From assembly GCA_026874595.1 (NCBI GenBank), contig CM049310.1, forward strand, positions 54,749,058 to 54,813,057: 64,000 nt of DNA. Reading direction: 5' to 3'. Each line of letters begins with the position of its first letter. The stretch's first letter is position 1. Under the pieces are notes generated by a model, which saw only the letters and a program-made list of their open reading frames with translations, did not search any database and was not told the origin of the DNA. Both the position numbers and the translations under genes were made by a program. The DNA comes from Sipunculus nudus. Lineage: Eukaryota > Annelida > Sipuncula > Golfingiida > Sipunculidae. This document shows, piece after piece, positions 28,477 through 42,197 of this stretch.

Positions 28477-30450
28477 TTAAGACTAATGGCTCAGAAGTAT
28501 TGATTTAAAGTTAAATACACTAAAATCAGTTACTATTTTTTTATGCAAAATCAACATTTTGAAAACAAAGTTTTCATATACTGCATTGTTTAGAACCAAT
28601 TCAGCTTTCAGAATGGGTACATGTTAAATGGGCACAGAATAACAGCTTAGGTAATTTAAAAAAACAACAGAAATGTTGTATACACACACATCTTGGACAG
28701 TCCTGAATCATTTAACTGTAATCATTTGAGACAGATGACCAAGAGAGTTGGCCTTTCCCTATCATGTTTGCTCACAGTGTGTAGTGCTTATACGTCATGT
28801 CTGCCAAAGTATCATTCTTGTATATCAATTAAAGCATCCAATATAACTATACCCATAATGTGATATTTGTTATCATATATATCCCGATGTGGAGGATTTT
28901 ATCATACTAGAACACTGAGAATGGAGACAGTCACAGATGTTCACTTCTTTGACTGAAACATGAAGTTTTCAGTGATTTATAAATAGACCAAGTGTATTTA
29001 AATTGTGTGGCTATTCTTTAGTTGACATTAGGCTCATATTCAAGAGGTCTCTGCCCCCATTGATAGCATGTCTTAATTCCCAATTTAAAATTTAACTTTA
29101 AACAACACATATGAGAAATGTTATGTTTGATTTGTATGAAGTTTGCAATGATATTTTATTATTTTATTTGCAATGTCCGCTGATGAAAATCTCAACATTT
29201 CTGCCTAAAGTGGGGGTTTTTGGAACTTAAAAATACTTACTGCATTTGTAAAATAGACGACCATGTTCAAAGAAAAGGGGGTAATAAGGCAAGAAGTATA
29301 ATATACATAAAATAATTAACAGGACCTCAGACCACAATATAAAGTTTAAGTCCTTATATATATATTGCAGTGTCACCCTGTAGTAGCAGACATAGTTCAC
29401 ATATTTGCCGATATGCTGGTAAGTCTGCTTTAGTAATGGAGTTGTGTGTAATGTTGTGACCCATATAACAATGAGGTCAGTATGACCTAAATATGTATTG
29501 GTCCCTCCCAACAAAAAATTAGGACAGCATGACCTGAATGCATTTTGTCAATGATCATGTAATATTTACATATTTTATCAATGATGTTACTTGAACCTTG
29601 GATGTAAAAATTGAATTACGGCCATTGAAAAAAGGCCATGTATAGGTATTTATGTCCCATTTGTCTGTGTTACAGTGAATGTGATCAGAATGCTATAAAT
29701 ATAATGATAAGTGTACTTCATAGTGTTCGTTCTTTTTTTGCATGCAAGAGATGGTTGAGCACCTCGATTGCCATTGTCTTGATGCGTTACAACTGAACCA
29801 ACTGCTACATTTATTGAACCCTGCCCTTTTAATCAACAGCTGTGGTTGCCTTATGTTCACAAGCGTTTTCCTTTTGCAAGATTCATGAATTGAAAATAAT
29901 CACGAAAATGAAATCCTTGAGAATAAGACACCCCAACTTCTAAGATGAACAAAGGGGGATAAAACATCTGCATAATCGGAACACCTCTAAAAAAAGGGTC
30001 AATTAATCAGCAACCTGGTATCAGAACCAGCCCATGCAAACATACATAAATTATTGTCAAACTTGTGATAATCACCAATGATATATTGACTGTTTTACAT
30101 AAGTTAATATACTGAAGGTAACAGAAATGAATGTGGTATTTTGGGTTTTATTAGTATCTTAAAAGACATTCAAATACTAGAGTTTATATATTCTTGTGAA
30201 ATCGCAAAAATGTAGCCCTCCCGAAATGTTCAAAATGAAGAGATCAGAATTTCAGCCACGCTAATTTAAAGGAAACTACAGTATACTTGCCTCGCTTGAA
30301 AGTATATATACACTGATATTGTAAGTTTATAAGCTAGAGACTTCAGATTCAGGGTTTAACACGGTGTACAAGACAGAGGATATTCCAATATGTCTGTGGT
30401 GATTCACATTTACACTACAGCCATGGGTTTATTTCTATGGAACCTTAACC
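28477..30450. other. Intergenic, nothing recognised
   Basis: AT-rich; no exon-like segment or element with readable termini. Confidence 0.35.
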
Positions 30451-33321
30451 TTTTTTAGCGAACCTGTGAGCTTATGCGATGGTGCGGCGTCATGTGTCGT
30501 CTGTACATTAACCATAACTATCTCAAAAACAGCAGAAGCTGGTATCACCAAATTTTTTGCAAATAATCAGTCATCTAAAAAACTCTATCGGATTTTGTTT
30601 ATTTTTTTTCTAACTGCATTTTCTTAGATTTTATAGGGAAAAAGCTAAATAAAGCTTTAAAAATCTTCTTCTCCGAAACTGTCCAGACAAATTGTCCAAT
30701 ATTTCACAGAAATGATCCCTGGAACAATCTCTCTCAAGTTTGTTCAAATGGTTCCATTTCGGAGATTTTTGGCCGAGTTACAGGAGGTTGAACTTAGTCA
30801 TCTGTCCAAAAAAAGCACACTAAAATTAAAATCTCAGAAACGGCTTGAGCTATAATCACCAAATTTTATACTAATGTTTGTCACATATGTAATATCTGAA
30901 ATTGAGGTATTGGTGGTGCCACCTACATTGATGTGTTTTTTACAAGCGAAAATGTAATTTTAAACTCTTCTAGCTTGTACACTGATTTATGATGAAACTG
31001 TTAAGCTGATTGGTTTAAACTTTCCAAGAATTATTCTATGGTAGGGTTCTGCCATTTTTATAAGAATAGATTGGGTAAATACAGCTTTAAAAAAGCATTG
31101 TAGCCAATTGAAAAAGGCTTTCTGTGTTTGAAACTAGATTTGACAACATGCTGAGTTTCAGCAGCCAAGTCAAGAGATCACTCAGTACAAACAGGTGGGG
31201 TCCAGATATCACCATGGCAACTGACCTGGCTCTGGCAGGTGTCTAGACAATGTGTCGTGACGTCTAGACACAGCGTCTAGATGTCTAGACACAATGTCTA
31301 GATGGAGAATTCCCAGATTATTGGAACTATATCTTTCAACTGTTTGAAAAAACTTGGTTTGCATTTTTAGCGATTCAGGTTTATCATCAAGTCAAATGTG
31401 AACTACTGCGCCCTCATTTTTGGTTGACCTCTGACCTTTCCTCTCTGCCCAGCGTCCATTTGTGCGTCTGTTTCCACACATAAACCCACATATCTCAGGA
31501 ACCTTTTGACCGGTCAGGCTAAAAATTTTGCACAAATGTAGCCCTTCGATAGCTTTATAGCATACACTAAAAATGGTGGTGCCACCTGCAACCATTTTTG
31601 CACAGCGTCCATCTGTTCATCTGCCTTGGGATAATATCACTCATATCTCAGTAGTGGTTTGACTTTTCCACCTGAAATTTTGCAGGTTTTTACATCCTGG
31701 ACAGCTTTCTTGATTTTATGACAGGTGGCGCCACCTACATTCACGTTTACTCTGCAGACATCCAAGCTCGTATCTCGGGAACCGTTTGACCGATTGGGCC
31801 AAAATTTTGCATGTGTATAGATCTCACATAGCTCTTCATCATACGCAAAACTGGTGGCGCCACCTGCAACTATTTCTGCACAGCGTCCATCTGTTCATCT
31901 GCCTTGGGATAAAATCACTCATCTCAGCAGTGGTTTGACTTTTCCACCCGAAATTTTGCAGGTTTATACATCCTGGACAGCTCTCTTGATTTTATGACAG
32001 GTGACGCCAACTACATTCAAGTTTACTTTGCAGACATCCAAGCTCATATCTCCGGAACCGTTTGACCGATAGGGCCAAAATTTTGCTTGTGTATAGATCT
32101 CACATAGCTATTCATCACAGGCAAAACTGGTGGCGCCACCTGCAACCACTTATGCACAGCGTCCATCTGTTCATCTGCCTTGGGATAAAATCACTCATAT
32201 CTCAGAAGTGGTTTGACTTGTCCACCAGAAATTTTGCAGGTTTATACATCCTAGACAGCTTTATTGAATTTATGACAGGTGGCCCCATCTACATTCAAGT
32301 TAACGCTGCAGACATCCAAGCTCATATCTCGGGAACCATTTGACCGATTGGGCCAAAACTTTGCATGTATATAGATCTAACATATGCAAAACTGGTGGCG
32401 CCTCCTGCAACCATTTTTCTACAACGTCCGTTTGTTTGTCTGCCATGGGATAAAATCAATCATATCTCGGCAGTAGTTTGGCATATCTGCCTAATATTTT
32501 GCAGGTTAATACATCTTGGATAGCTTTCTGGATTTTGCAGGTGGGGCCACCTACATTTATGTTTACCCTACAGATATCCAGGCTTATATCTCAGGACTGG
32601 TTTGCTGTATCCTCCTAAAATTTTGCATGTTTATAGATCTCACATAGCTCTTTATCATTTACAAAACTGGAGGCGCCATCATATCTCAGTAATGGTTTGA
32701 TTTATCTGCCTAAATTTTGCACATGTATACAACTTGGACAGCTTTCTCAATTTTGTTGCGGACATTCAGGCTTATATCTCAGGACTGGTTTGACATACTC
32801 CTGAAATTTTGCATGTTTATAGATCTCACATAGCTCTTAATCATACACAAGATTGGTGATTGGTGCGCCACCTGCCACCATTTTTTTCACAGCGTCCTTC
32901 TGTTTGTCTGCTGTGAGTTAAAATCACTTATATACAAGTAGTGGTTTGACTTATATGCCTAAAATTTTGCATATGTATACAACTTGGACAGCTTTCTGGA
33001 TTTTGTGATAGGTGGTGCAACCTACATACACATTTCAGCTGCAGACATCCATGCTGATATGCAACACACTCTATTTCCTCTTGCCACTCAATCCATGCCT
33101 CACTTCACCCATTTCATTCTGATTTGGGCGGATACACATAGTAGCTTGTCGACTCCCTGTATTCTAGTTGGTACTTGGATTTGGGTTTAAAATGTTTAGT
33201 ACTTGAATTGTACATATATATAGGTCACGCATGTAAAAGTTTGAAAAAAACAGTCCAGCATTGACAAATTATATCTGATGTATATTCCATTGCACAGGTT
33301 TGCTTTAGGCCTGTAGGCCTT
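30451..33321 (+). mobile_element. Family D long element, copy 2
   Basis: It begins TTTTTTAGCGAAC as in copy 1 and keeps the same block order. The palindrome GGTGGCGCCACC is perfect at 31724, 31853 and 32129 and decayed elsewhere; the last two are 276 bp apart. The conserved right block (gcaacacac to attctagtt) is at 33061-33169, and the hairpin AGGCC-TGTA-GGCCT at 33307-33320. Copy 2 lacks most of the region matching 13740-15000 of copy 1. No long ORF. Confidence 0.65.
31241..31302. repeat. GTCTAGA(C/T) cluster
   Basis: GTCTAGAC is perfect at 31241, 31262 and 31283 (21 bp apart), with GTCTAGAT at about 31275 and 31296, also 21 bp apart. It lies inside family D copy 2; I saw no counterpart in copy 1. 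Confidence 0.85.
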
Positions 33322-33692
33322 GTTTATTGAAATGAAACGTCCCACAAGTTGTTACTTTTTAAGTATTCATGCTACATGCTTGACATCTTTTGAGATAGTT
33401 ATTTATAGTGTTGGGAGTCGCTGCCGTGATCATAATCGATCATCAACACCATATCAGCAACCGATGATTGATTATAAGTTGCATTTGAGAAGTGTTGGGA
33501 ATCAGTTGTAATTTCATATCAGTCATCAGTAAAAAATGGTTGACCTCTAGGAGTATGAAATTTTCAATCAAATACTAGTATAGACCTGTATAGCCTCTCA
33601 ATAATGGCTAATACTTCTAATAACTCTATAGTCTATATGTGTATTCAGTCAACTTAGGTGTGAACCTATTAGTAAACACAGATTGTTCTTAA

Positions 33693-34200
33693 AGGGGCCC
33701 AATCACCCATAAAGCATGTTGAGTAAACACGAAATATAGCTTCTTCCCTGTAAAATAAATCTGTACCTGCCAAAACATTACCTTGAAACCATTTGCTCAC
33801 TCCTGTAAACGAGTGTTGAAAACAGTGGACCGGGTGCAATGGCAGGTGTCAACACAAACACAGTGCATGGCGCCGTGTGCAGCGCGGAGCCACGACACGT
33901 GTCAATCAGGAGATGCCTTGAATGACTTAGCCAAAATAATATAAAACATGTTCATGCTGGCTGAAACCCTGCTTGTTGCCCCTCTTAATCGGACCTCCAG
34001 TCTCGCGGCCTTGTTTTGGTAAACAGACACACATAGACTGTGTTTACCAACATGCACAGTCATAATAAGATGTTAAACAGCCGTATGCGAGGAAATGAGA
34101 CAGTGTGTTGGGATAGTTCTTCAGGGAAACCTTTGTATAAAGCAAAACTGAACTGATAATGTGAAAGAATAGGCATAACATTGATCCTGATTATGTCCCT
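33693..34200. mobile_element. TTAA-flanked element (piggyBac- or Kolobok-like MITE)
   Basis: The ends are AGGGGCCCAATCA and, inverted from the right, AGGGACATAATCA: 10 of 13 identical. TTAA flanks both sides (33689-33692 and 34201-34204). The interior (33800-34020) is richer in GC than the flanks and contains an inverted repeat TTGGTAAACA/TGTTTACCAA (34016-34025, 34041-34050). 508 bp, no ORF. Confidence 0.7.
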
Positions 34201-34204
34201 TTAA

Positions 34205-35764
34205 GTTTGTTCACAAATATTTTATGAAAGCATACCTTCCATCATTTTAATGCCTCACCTTTGTGAAAAACTGTAATTAATTAAGGAATGCAAGATCGAT
34301 CTGCATCAGCAGACGAATCATCAATTATAATCGATCGTCCGTCCCAATACTTGTTATTCACATTGTTTTCAATAACCTTTAAAACAGGTTGAGACACAGT
34401 TGCATATTTATCAAAAACTGGTTTCTGAAGACTGTGTAAAAAAATTTCCTGCATTTAAAGAACCTTGACTATTTATGCTAGATGTCTTTTTGATTTTGAA
34501 GGACAGTAAATAAGAATACAAGGTACTCCTGCAGAATAATATGTATATACCCCAATTTACATCTGATTATACTCAGCTGCACTAACTGTAGTAACGAATT
34601 GAAAAAGCAATACCCTTCACTCATCCCATTGCCGATGAAAAATTCAAAGTTTGTAATCCGTTTTTGCGTCATTTGATGAAGTGCTGCACCCTAAGGTATA
34701 ATGGTAAAGGAAGTATCCAATGGGTAAAGTTTAATTAAATATTTCCTACTGAAACTGGGAAGGTCTAAAAAGTTTAATTTTAAAGTTTATTTTTCAATGA
34801 CACAGCAGCCTCAGGCTAAAAGATATATATTCCTGTTAGCTTGACACTCGGCTAATTTCTCAGCTGGAACCAGTTGTTTAACTGAATTGCTATACAGATA
34901 AGCAATCAATGTCTTGTCACACTAATACCTTTTAATGATAAACAAGGCTAACAGCTAATAAAATACCAGCAGCTCGACATCTGACAGATAGACAATGTGT
35001 CAACATAAACTGTTTGTAGGAACTGCAAACTTTCTAGTTATAAATTTACACGATGTATGTATACCAAGGACACACAAGGGCCGATTACAAATCTGAAGGC
35101 CAATGTGGAATCTGTGTATGGTGCACGCCCTTCTTGTTTAATAAATATTACAGTTTACTATGCACACAAGATTGCTAGCAAACCTTTCATTGCATTATTT
35201 GCAGGTCTAATACAACCAGCCCATAGAACTTATAATAAATCTGGGCCATTATCTGGCATGCCCCAATACATGCAAGACTGCTTGGTGTAGTGCTTACAAA
35301 AAGAATAGTTTCAAACATTTTATATATGTATCGAGGTATTACATGAATCCTGGTAATTAACAGTGGCATTTGTCTTCGTCACAAGTGTACTCTATGACCA
35401 GACATTGAGTGTAGGCCAAGACATCACCATTAATTTACCATGGCTGGTCTTGGGCTTCAGAATTTGAACTAAAAGTGGGTTTCCCAGTCTTTGAATAAAT
35501 TAGCAGGAGACACCCCCATTTAGGCATACAATTAAATATGATTAAGAATCATTTAATCCCCACAGTAAACCTGTACCAGAATGTCAACTTTTATTGGGCA
35601 TGTAACCAGACTGATCATCACAAAATTGTGGTTATTATAAGTTTTTCCCTGCATAATCCAAGATCTGGCTTGAATTAATGCTCGCCTCCAATGTTTAATC
35701 TATAATTTGACTTCGTTTTAAAGATTTTTTTTTGGTGGAGGTAACCTGCCCCTTTTTTTAATGC
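34205..35764. other. Intergenic, nothing recognised
   Basis: AT-rich, no exon-like or repeat structure with clear ends. Confidence 0.3.
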
Positions 35765-36035
35765 TTGTTTAACTTAGTATTATGTACATCTGCAGAATTC
35801 CATTCTGATTTCAGACTCTGTGACAGGGGCTTACATACGATAATTCTGGCATCAACAAGCCTTGATGTATCACTCCTGCAGGTCCTGGGTATGTTTTCCC
35901 CATTGCTGGGTCTTAACACTGAGGAACCCCTGAAAAGCACACTACTCAGCACATTCTCCCCATAAAGCTTGCAGAGCGCTCACCCTAAGTGGGGACAGAC
36001 TGTGAAAAATCTCACTGCCTGGGCTGAAATTTGAA
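35765..36035 (-). mobile_element. tRNA-derived SINE family, copy on minus strand
   Basis: Read on the minus strand, this matches the SINE at 46256-46600 through its body (gtgagatttttca, gtgttaagacccagcaatgg, ccaggacctgcaggag, gatgccagaattatc) to its 3' part (gaatggaattctgcagatgt). The head end retains a B-box-like gttcaaatttc, but the A box is lost or decayed. Confidence 0.8.
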
Positions 36036-39000
36036 CTCATTTTTACCTTTTTTGCCCATTATTTCTTTATGAGTAAACTCAAACTGTCAAGTGATCATAA
36101 CACATGAAAAAGGCACACACTTTTTTAGGAAATAGCTTTTATTTCTTGTTATCATATTCATGGTATATATATATATATATATCTATATATATATATGTGT
36201 ATGTATTTCTGATTATGCTACCGGACTGCTCCCTTGTCCCAGAGAAGCAAGGTATCCCTTGAACAAAACCAAATACTGACAGCACCAACATTAATTAAAC
36301 AAACTTTAAACAGGCAGTTCTTCCCTTAGTTCACTAACCAGTGGATATGTCAATCATTGGGTCAAATTGTATCAAAATCCTTAACATTGCACCACTCACC
36401 CATAACAACCAACAAAACACCTATCTCTGCACATATTATCCAACATTGTTAAGTTAAAATAGCCTTTTAATACACACTAGTGGTGTACCCATAATTTCAA
36501 CATGAGACCTGCAACATCCAAGTTTTTGTGTGAAATCAAAATGGCAGCCCTCGTGTGAGAAAAAAACCTGTCACAGTTTGACAGGGGTGTGGGATGCAAC
36601 ATAAAATCACTCTTGAGCACAGAGTAGAGACGAGAATCAATTTGCAGAGTTTTTGGTGGCATTACTTGCAAAGGGACATGTATTGGCAAAGTATACAGTG
36701 TAATAACACTTTTTGGGGACCACACCCAAATCCTCTTATTTTACTAGTAGGATATACTGTTTTCTTAATAAGCAGCAGAAATATTGTCACTATATGAATG
36801 AAATACGTGGGAAACGGCTAGCTCCTTGGCAGCTCTATATTGCAGGCACCTCTCTATTGCAGTCACTCAAGGTGGTCTCATGAAATAAGATCATAGCCTC
36901 TATAATACGAACAGCCCCCCGCCCTTATTTCAACCAAACGGTTTATGTCTGTAAATGAGAGGTTCCATTGAACATGAATGAACTAATCCATCAATATTTA
37001 AATGTGATATTATTTACTTTATGCTTGTGCTCTTACTATATATTACAAAGACATCTGTCAACCTTGTCTGATACATTGTGACACAAACTTCATCCAATCA
37101 ATAAATGACTGGTGAACTTGCTTAAAAAAAATAAATGAACCAAATCCCTTTAATTAAGCATAAGCATTTACCTCATCTATTACATATATCTAGACTACCC
37201 ATGTTGTAGTAACATCATATAACATCAATCACCTGTAGGTTTAAGCTAACCATGCCTGATCGCAGGGACTGTCTCACATACCATCCACTCCTATAATAAA
37301 TAACAATTTAAAGGCCCGTTTATTTCAGACATTGTGACAGTGTGTTTGGCTTATTGTATTTTAAGTACTGGATACAGTGAATACGAAGTAAACATCTTAA
37401 ATAAAGGCCCACCTTGTAACACAATGTATACAAATGACAGACATATTTTATTCAAAACTTTTTAAACTAAAATTTTGATATCTTGTTGATTTTGTAAACT
37501 GCTGACTCAAACACATATATGTGGGTGGACATGAAATATACCTGCATCCTGAAAGAGAAAAGCACATTTTCCCCAAGTAAGCTTTAATCAAAATTTACAT
37601 CAAATATATAACTTTTATGGATACTGTTTCTGAAGAAGAAACCTCTTTCTTCAGAATTTCACAATTGGAATATTGTGGGTCATGAACAGAACAGGATATA
37701 CAAGTTATACCATAAAAATACCTGGCCAGTCACCAAAGCAAAGATTTGTGCTTTAAGTTCAAAAACAGATCTGTGATGGGGAGGGGTATTCAATAGACAC
37801 TAAAGAGTTGAAACTGGTTTTCTGTGAATTTTTGAAGAGAAAAATCAAAGGGTACATAAATGTGTACAGATTTTAATATAATTGCACACAAAATAATATA
37901 ATATGGTTAATATTTAAAATGATATGAAGTAGCACAACGATATGGCCAATACCCCACAGAGAGAAATGGCATAATCATAAAACAAACCATTAAACATGGT
38001 CTGTGTGTTGCTACAGGATGTATCCCTTGACCATTGTTGGCATAGTTTTGAAGTGCTACAGTATGGTACGGTTTACCCTACAGTGAGGCCCAGAAATTGA
38101 TATGTGATGCTTGTGTTTGTTGTGTGCTAGAAATTCATTCTTATGATCGTTAATGGAAAAGAATTACTATGTATCAAACTGCATTAGTATCTCTTCTTAA
38201 TGCGTGTCTAAGAACATTTTACATTATTTTTACTCCCTGGGTCATTATACACTGGAAGATTCCATGAGAACAGTGGGGGAAGAAGCCATATCTCATTTTC
38301 TTTGAAGTAAATGCCCATATTTTTGGACATACTGATCATTCAGCAGTAATTTTTTTCCCAATGAAGTCTAAACATCAGTATTATCTAGACATTTCTTGGC
38401 ATCGCAGATGCCATAGTATCCCCAGACAATTATATCCCCCCCCCCCCCCGGCCTCAAAAATAGGCCCCCATCTTCAGAATTATATACTGACACCAGTTTC
38501 TTTAGGTGTGTCCTTCAAAACTAAGGTCAAGGTCACTAGTCTCTTTCACAACTTATCATCCGACAGCTTTTTTTTTTTATTTTCAGATAGATACATCTAT
38601 TGACTTGAGAAACAATATTTTTTACCAAATACGGGAATATTCATGGTCAAGACCACTCTCATAGGAAAGGTCATGACCCCAATATAAATATACCTCATCC
38701 CATATCTGTGTATGTATGCATATTATGAAAGAAATCTGTCCATTAGTTTTTGACTTATAATGCTCACAGTACTGTCAAGTGGCAATTATACTGGTATTAA
38801 AAGGCGTGAAAATAAGAAAAGGATTACAGGTGGTGCCACCAGTTTCTGGTACATGAAGTTATCCAAGATCTTGGGTCAACTAGATTGTTTGGATTGATCC
38901 ATGCAAGATTTCTTGAGATATTTAAGAAATTGTGTGTTTTTCCCAAAAAAATGGATCTGTTCCAAAGGTCAAGGTCACTCTTCAAGTAAAGGTCATGACC

Positions 39001-39616
39001 CCATTTTAAATGCCTTTGTCCTCTCATCCATATCCATATCTATGCACATGTCAAGTTTGGTAAATATCCGTGAAATATTTTTGGAGTGATCGTGTAAACA
39101 AGATTTTTCTGCAGCAGGACCGTTAAAAACCATTGTATACCCTGACTGGGGATACAATGGTGGTGTGTAGGGGTTGCTTGTGGTCTCCATGCCACACAAG
39201 GAATATGTGCCCAAAATTATCTGAACAGTTCTGTCCAACAATCCATAGGGTAAACTCTCAATGAACTGAACTGTAGCGCTTGATAACCCTGCAAACTATA
39301 CATACTGTAGCTCAGTCTCTGTGTAGAAAATGACTTACAGTAAACTGGTGAATGCACTCTTACTGCACATAAAGTGCATAGTCTGACAGGACACTGGTAC
39401 ATATAACTCCATGAACTGCTGCATGATTAATAAGAAGTGAACCACCCCTTGTTGCTCTTAGTGTTATGAATCAAGCCATTGAGCAAATAATATCTAGAAT
39501 AACAACACATATGATGAATAAATAACCCAGCATAAAGATTAGAATATGTATTATATATGTTTTCTGATTATATATTTGGGACAGGAAGTGTCAGGAACAG
39601 TCAAAACAGTAATACT
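36036..39616. other. Intergenic stretch with diffuse repeats
   Basis: Contains TA runs at 36164-36196, a C14 run at 38436-38449, and a related pair of modules at about 38520-38790 and 38960-39110 (ggtcaaggtcac, aaaggtcatgacccc, catatctatg/gtgtatg), which look like decayed AGGTCA-type repeats. No gene was recognised. Confidence 0.4.
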
Positions 39617-39622
39617 TTTATT
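39617..39622 (-). terminator. Candidate poly(A) signal for RNF26-like gene
   Basis: TTTATT on the + strand reads AATAAA on the gene's strand, about 457 bases past the RNF26 stop codon. I saw no closer hexamer, so a 3' UTR of roughly 480 bases is suggested. Confidence 0.4.
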
Positions 39623-40078
39623 TTCTTTAATTTTTAGCCATAACCTTTAAAATCAATCTGCCTTCCTGATGGGTTCTCTTAGAGATGCCATGCCCTTTGG
39701 AATATCATTTGTATTTGTGCACAGAACACCAGTTCACTGACCAGTAATGAACAGTTTATGGAAGACACCCAAGATAAATACTGTGTCATCATTTTATACA
39801 ATATATGAACAAAAACCAGCATGCTATTTTAACCTACTTCCTCTGCATTGTGTATAATGCAACTTTATATGCGCTTCATCCAATAATCATTTTAAACATA
39901 TATAAAACATCAAACTCTACATGTAAACTTAAATGATGAATTTTTGTAATCTTTAGTCTTAAATATACTAGTTTAAACAATAAAAACTGAAGACAAAGCA
40001 GATACCCCAATTCAACAGCTTAGCTAAAACAGCCAAAATTAAAAAAGGATTTTTGTATACAAAAAAAGTTATTAAATT

Positions 40079-41485
40079 TCATAAGTACACATTCATAATG
40101 GTTGTTATGCGACCTCGACATAATGGACAGACCCGACGGTTTCTTGCCTGCATTGAAACCAGATGGCGGGCACACTCTATGCACAAACACATATGCCTGC
40201 AAGGGAGTAAAAGTACACTTTTATCAAAATCCTGACACACAACACATTTTCTCTTGTCTCTTTCACTTTCAAGTATTTTCTCGATTTGTGATAGACTGGT
40301 CCCCGAAGGTGGGAATGGACTAGCACGAGCCCTAAGGCCATAGTGACCAGATGACTCAGGTAAATCAACTTCAATTGGCTGTTCACTTTGTTCGCTGACT
40401 GCAGTGACATCTGTAGCATCACTGTCTCTGTCAGCATCACTTTCTTCATCATCTGAATCATCAGCTTCATCACCCGTCTCCACATCAGATGTATTGTTCA
40501 TGTCATCTGAATTATCATCCTCTGCCTCTGCATCAGTTTCTGCATCAGCAGCATTATTACTGTTTTCCTCATCACTGGTTTCATAAATGTATGCATTTTC
40601 CACCAAAGGCAGTGCGGTTAATTGTGTTGCTCCTTCATCGTGTTCATACATGTATTCATCTTCGTCTGAAAATTCTGGAGCTTCAAAATTATGATGCTGA
40701 TTATTTATGAAGTTTCCAGGAGTGTGATAGACTGGAAATGTAAGGCCCCGGCTTTGCAGGTATGTAGATAGCCATCTCACTAGTATATACACACATATTC
40801 CAGATACTATATATAGCACAACATATCTGAACCCGCCTGTGGTTAGGAATGCCTTTATATCCTGTCCTGCTGCAATCACATATGATGTTACTATACCATC
40901 CACACTGAAAGGTGATGTAACCAAGTAATACACAGCTGATAACAGACTTGATAATCTAGTTCCAACAAAATACATATATTTTCCAAATGCTACAAAGAAC
41001 TGGATAACTGTAGCTCTCCATAATGTCACTAGAACTGACCAGGTGGCAGCACTGGCTGCAAGTGCTGCTTTCCAAAGACTGAAGGGAAGCTGAGCGGCCA
41101 AGTCAATGAGGGATTCAAAATTTATTCCACACATCCTGATAAATGATGTTCCAGCCTGTATCAGTGCTGTCCCAGCCACTGAAGCCATCCACCATGCCAG
41201 ACTGAATGCACCCACACATCCTTGATACAGCACTCCAGCTACTACTGATGCAGCATTATGAAGCCACAGCACAACAGCATGTGCTGCCAGTGCAGTCACC
41301 CTCAAAGCACTCAGTAAGAACAAGCCCACTTTTTCACCGATGTTTACTATAACTAATATCAGGTGTGCCAGCTCGTGAGCCAGTTCTAAAACACTATGTA
41401 GAATATGACCCCCAGCCTGGAACATAGTCACGACAAAGTTGTAAGATGCATACAGAACACTCCACAGTACTCCTCCAGCACTCAT
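40079..41485 (-). CDS. RNF26: RNF26-like membrane E3 ubiquitin-protein ligase (complete, single coding exon)
   Basis: This is an uninterrupted 468-residue frame from ATG at 41485-41483 to a stop at 40079. Residues 1-245 are mostly hydrophobic with several likely membrane helices, for example around 41-62, 86-110 and 219-240. Residues 268-370 are strongly acidic (Asp, Glu, Ser). The last 55 residues hold a C3HC4-type RING: C414, C417, C429, H431, C435, C438, C453 and C456, with the core VLLLPCRHMCLC. The protein ends MNVYL. This plan and the C-terminal ending match human RNF26, an ER-membrane ligase of similar size (433 residues) that ubiquitylates STING and SQSTM1 and helps hold endosomes near the nucleus. 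Conservation at the extreme C-terminus suggests it supports E2 binding or RING dimerisation, as in other RINGs; that is inference. The acidic linker is longer than in human RNF26. The gene is divergent from SCAI. A noncoding 5' exon is possible but not demonstrated. Confidence 0.93.
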   Translation of the reverse strand: MSAGGVLWSVLYASYNFVVTMFQAGGHILHSVLELAHELAHLILVIVNIGEKVGLFLLSALRVTALAAHAVVLWLHNAASVVAGVLYQGCVGAFSLAWWMASVAGTALIQAGTSFIRMCGINFESLIDLAAQLPFSLWKAALAASAATWSVLVTLWRATVIQFFVAFGKYMYFVGTRLSSLLSAVYYLVTSPFSVDGIVTSYVIAAGQDIKAFLTTGGFRYVVLYIVSGICVYILVRWLSTYLQSRGLTFPVYHTPGNFINNQHHNFEAPEFSDEDEYMYEHDEGATQLTALPLVENAYIYETSDEENSNNAADAETDAEAEDDNSDDMNNTSDVETGDEADDSDDEESDADRDSDATDVTAVSEQSEQPIEVDLPESSGHYGLRARASPFPPSGTSLSQIEKILESERDKRKCVVCQDFDKSVLLLPCRHMCLCIECARHLVSMQARNRRVCPLCRGRITTIMNVYL

Positions 41486-42197
41486 GTTGATTTGATAATA
41501 CTCTGAACCACTTCACAGAAAAGCACTTTATCCCGACTTTCTATTGCTGAATTGTCCATGCAATCTCACGTTGTCTACAGCAGAATGAAAACAGTACACA
41601 TCTTGGCAGAGAGCTTAAATTCATTTTGCTCGACTTCATATTGATAAACACATATTTGTGTCCTTTTCAAACTGGGTGGCAAAGCTGGTGTAAACTTATC
41701 CAACACTGCATTCTGTTTTTCTCTATTTGGCCTAGGTTTTGTTCGCATTTTTAAAATCTTCAAAAAGTCTGCCTGAAGTTCCAATGGACTGCTTCCAGTT
41801 GAATATGGATAAACTTCATTTTATAAAAGCAATGCACTTTACATCAACAATGAACATGCATATCACATTTTTTTTACACTGGAAACCAAGGTCCCTGCTT
41901 AGAAGTAAAGCCTTCTGTTAAAGTCCTATTACTGGTTATACTGTGACAAGTTACTCTCGCTCTGAATGCAGCGAGTTCAATCCCGCATCGCGTCCATAGA
42001 AACAGCAACCAAGGCGTCCAGTCAGAATCCCTTCACGCGCAAACAAGGCGTTTGCACTGCCACAGGTGCAGCCGAGAAGTACCGCTGAATTAAACCAACG
42101 CAAGCACCAGACTTTCAAGTTTCAGAGATGTTGTCTTGGCCTATTTGCCTGAACTTGCAATATCGTTCAGTAGGATTCAACCAGTACACGTATAATA

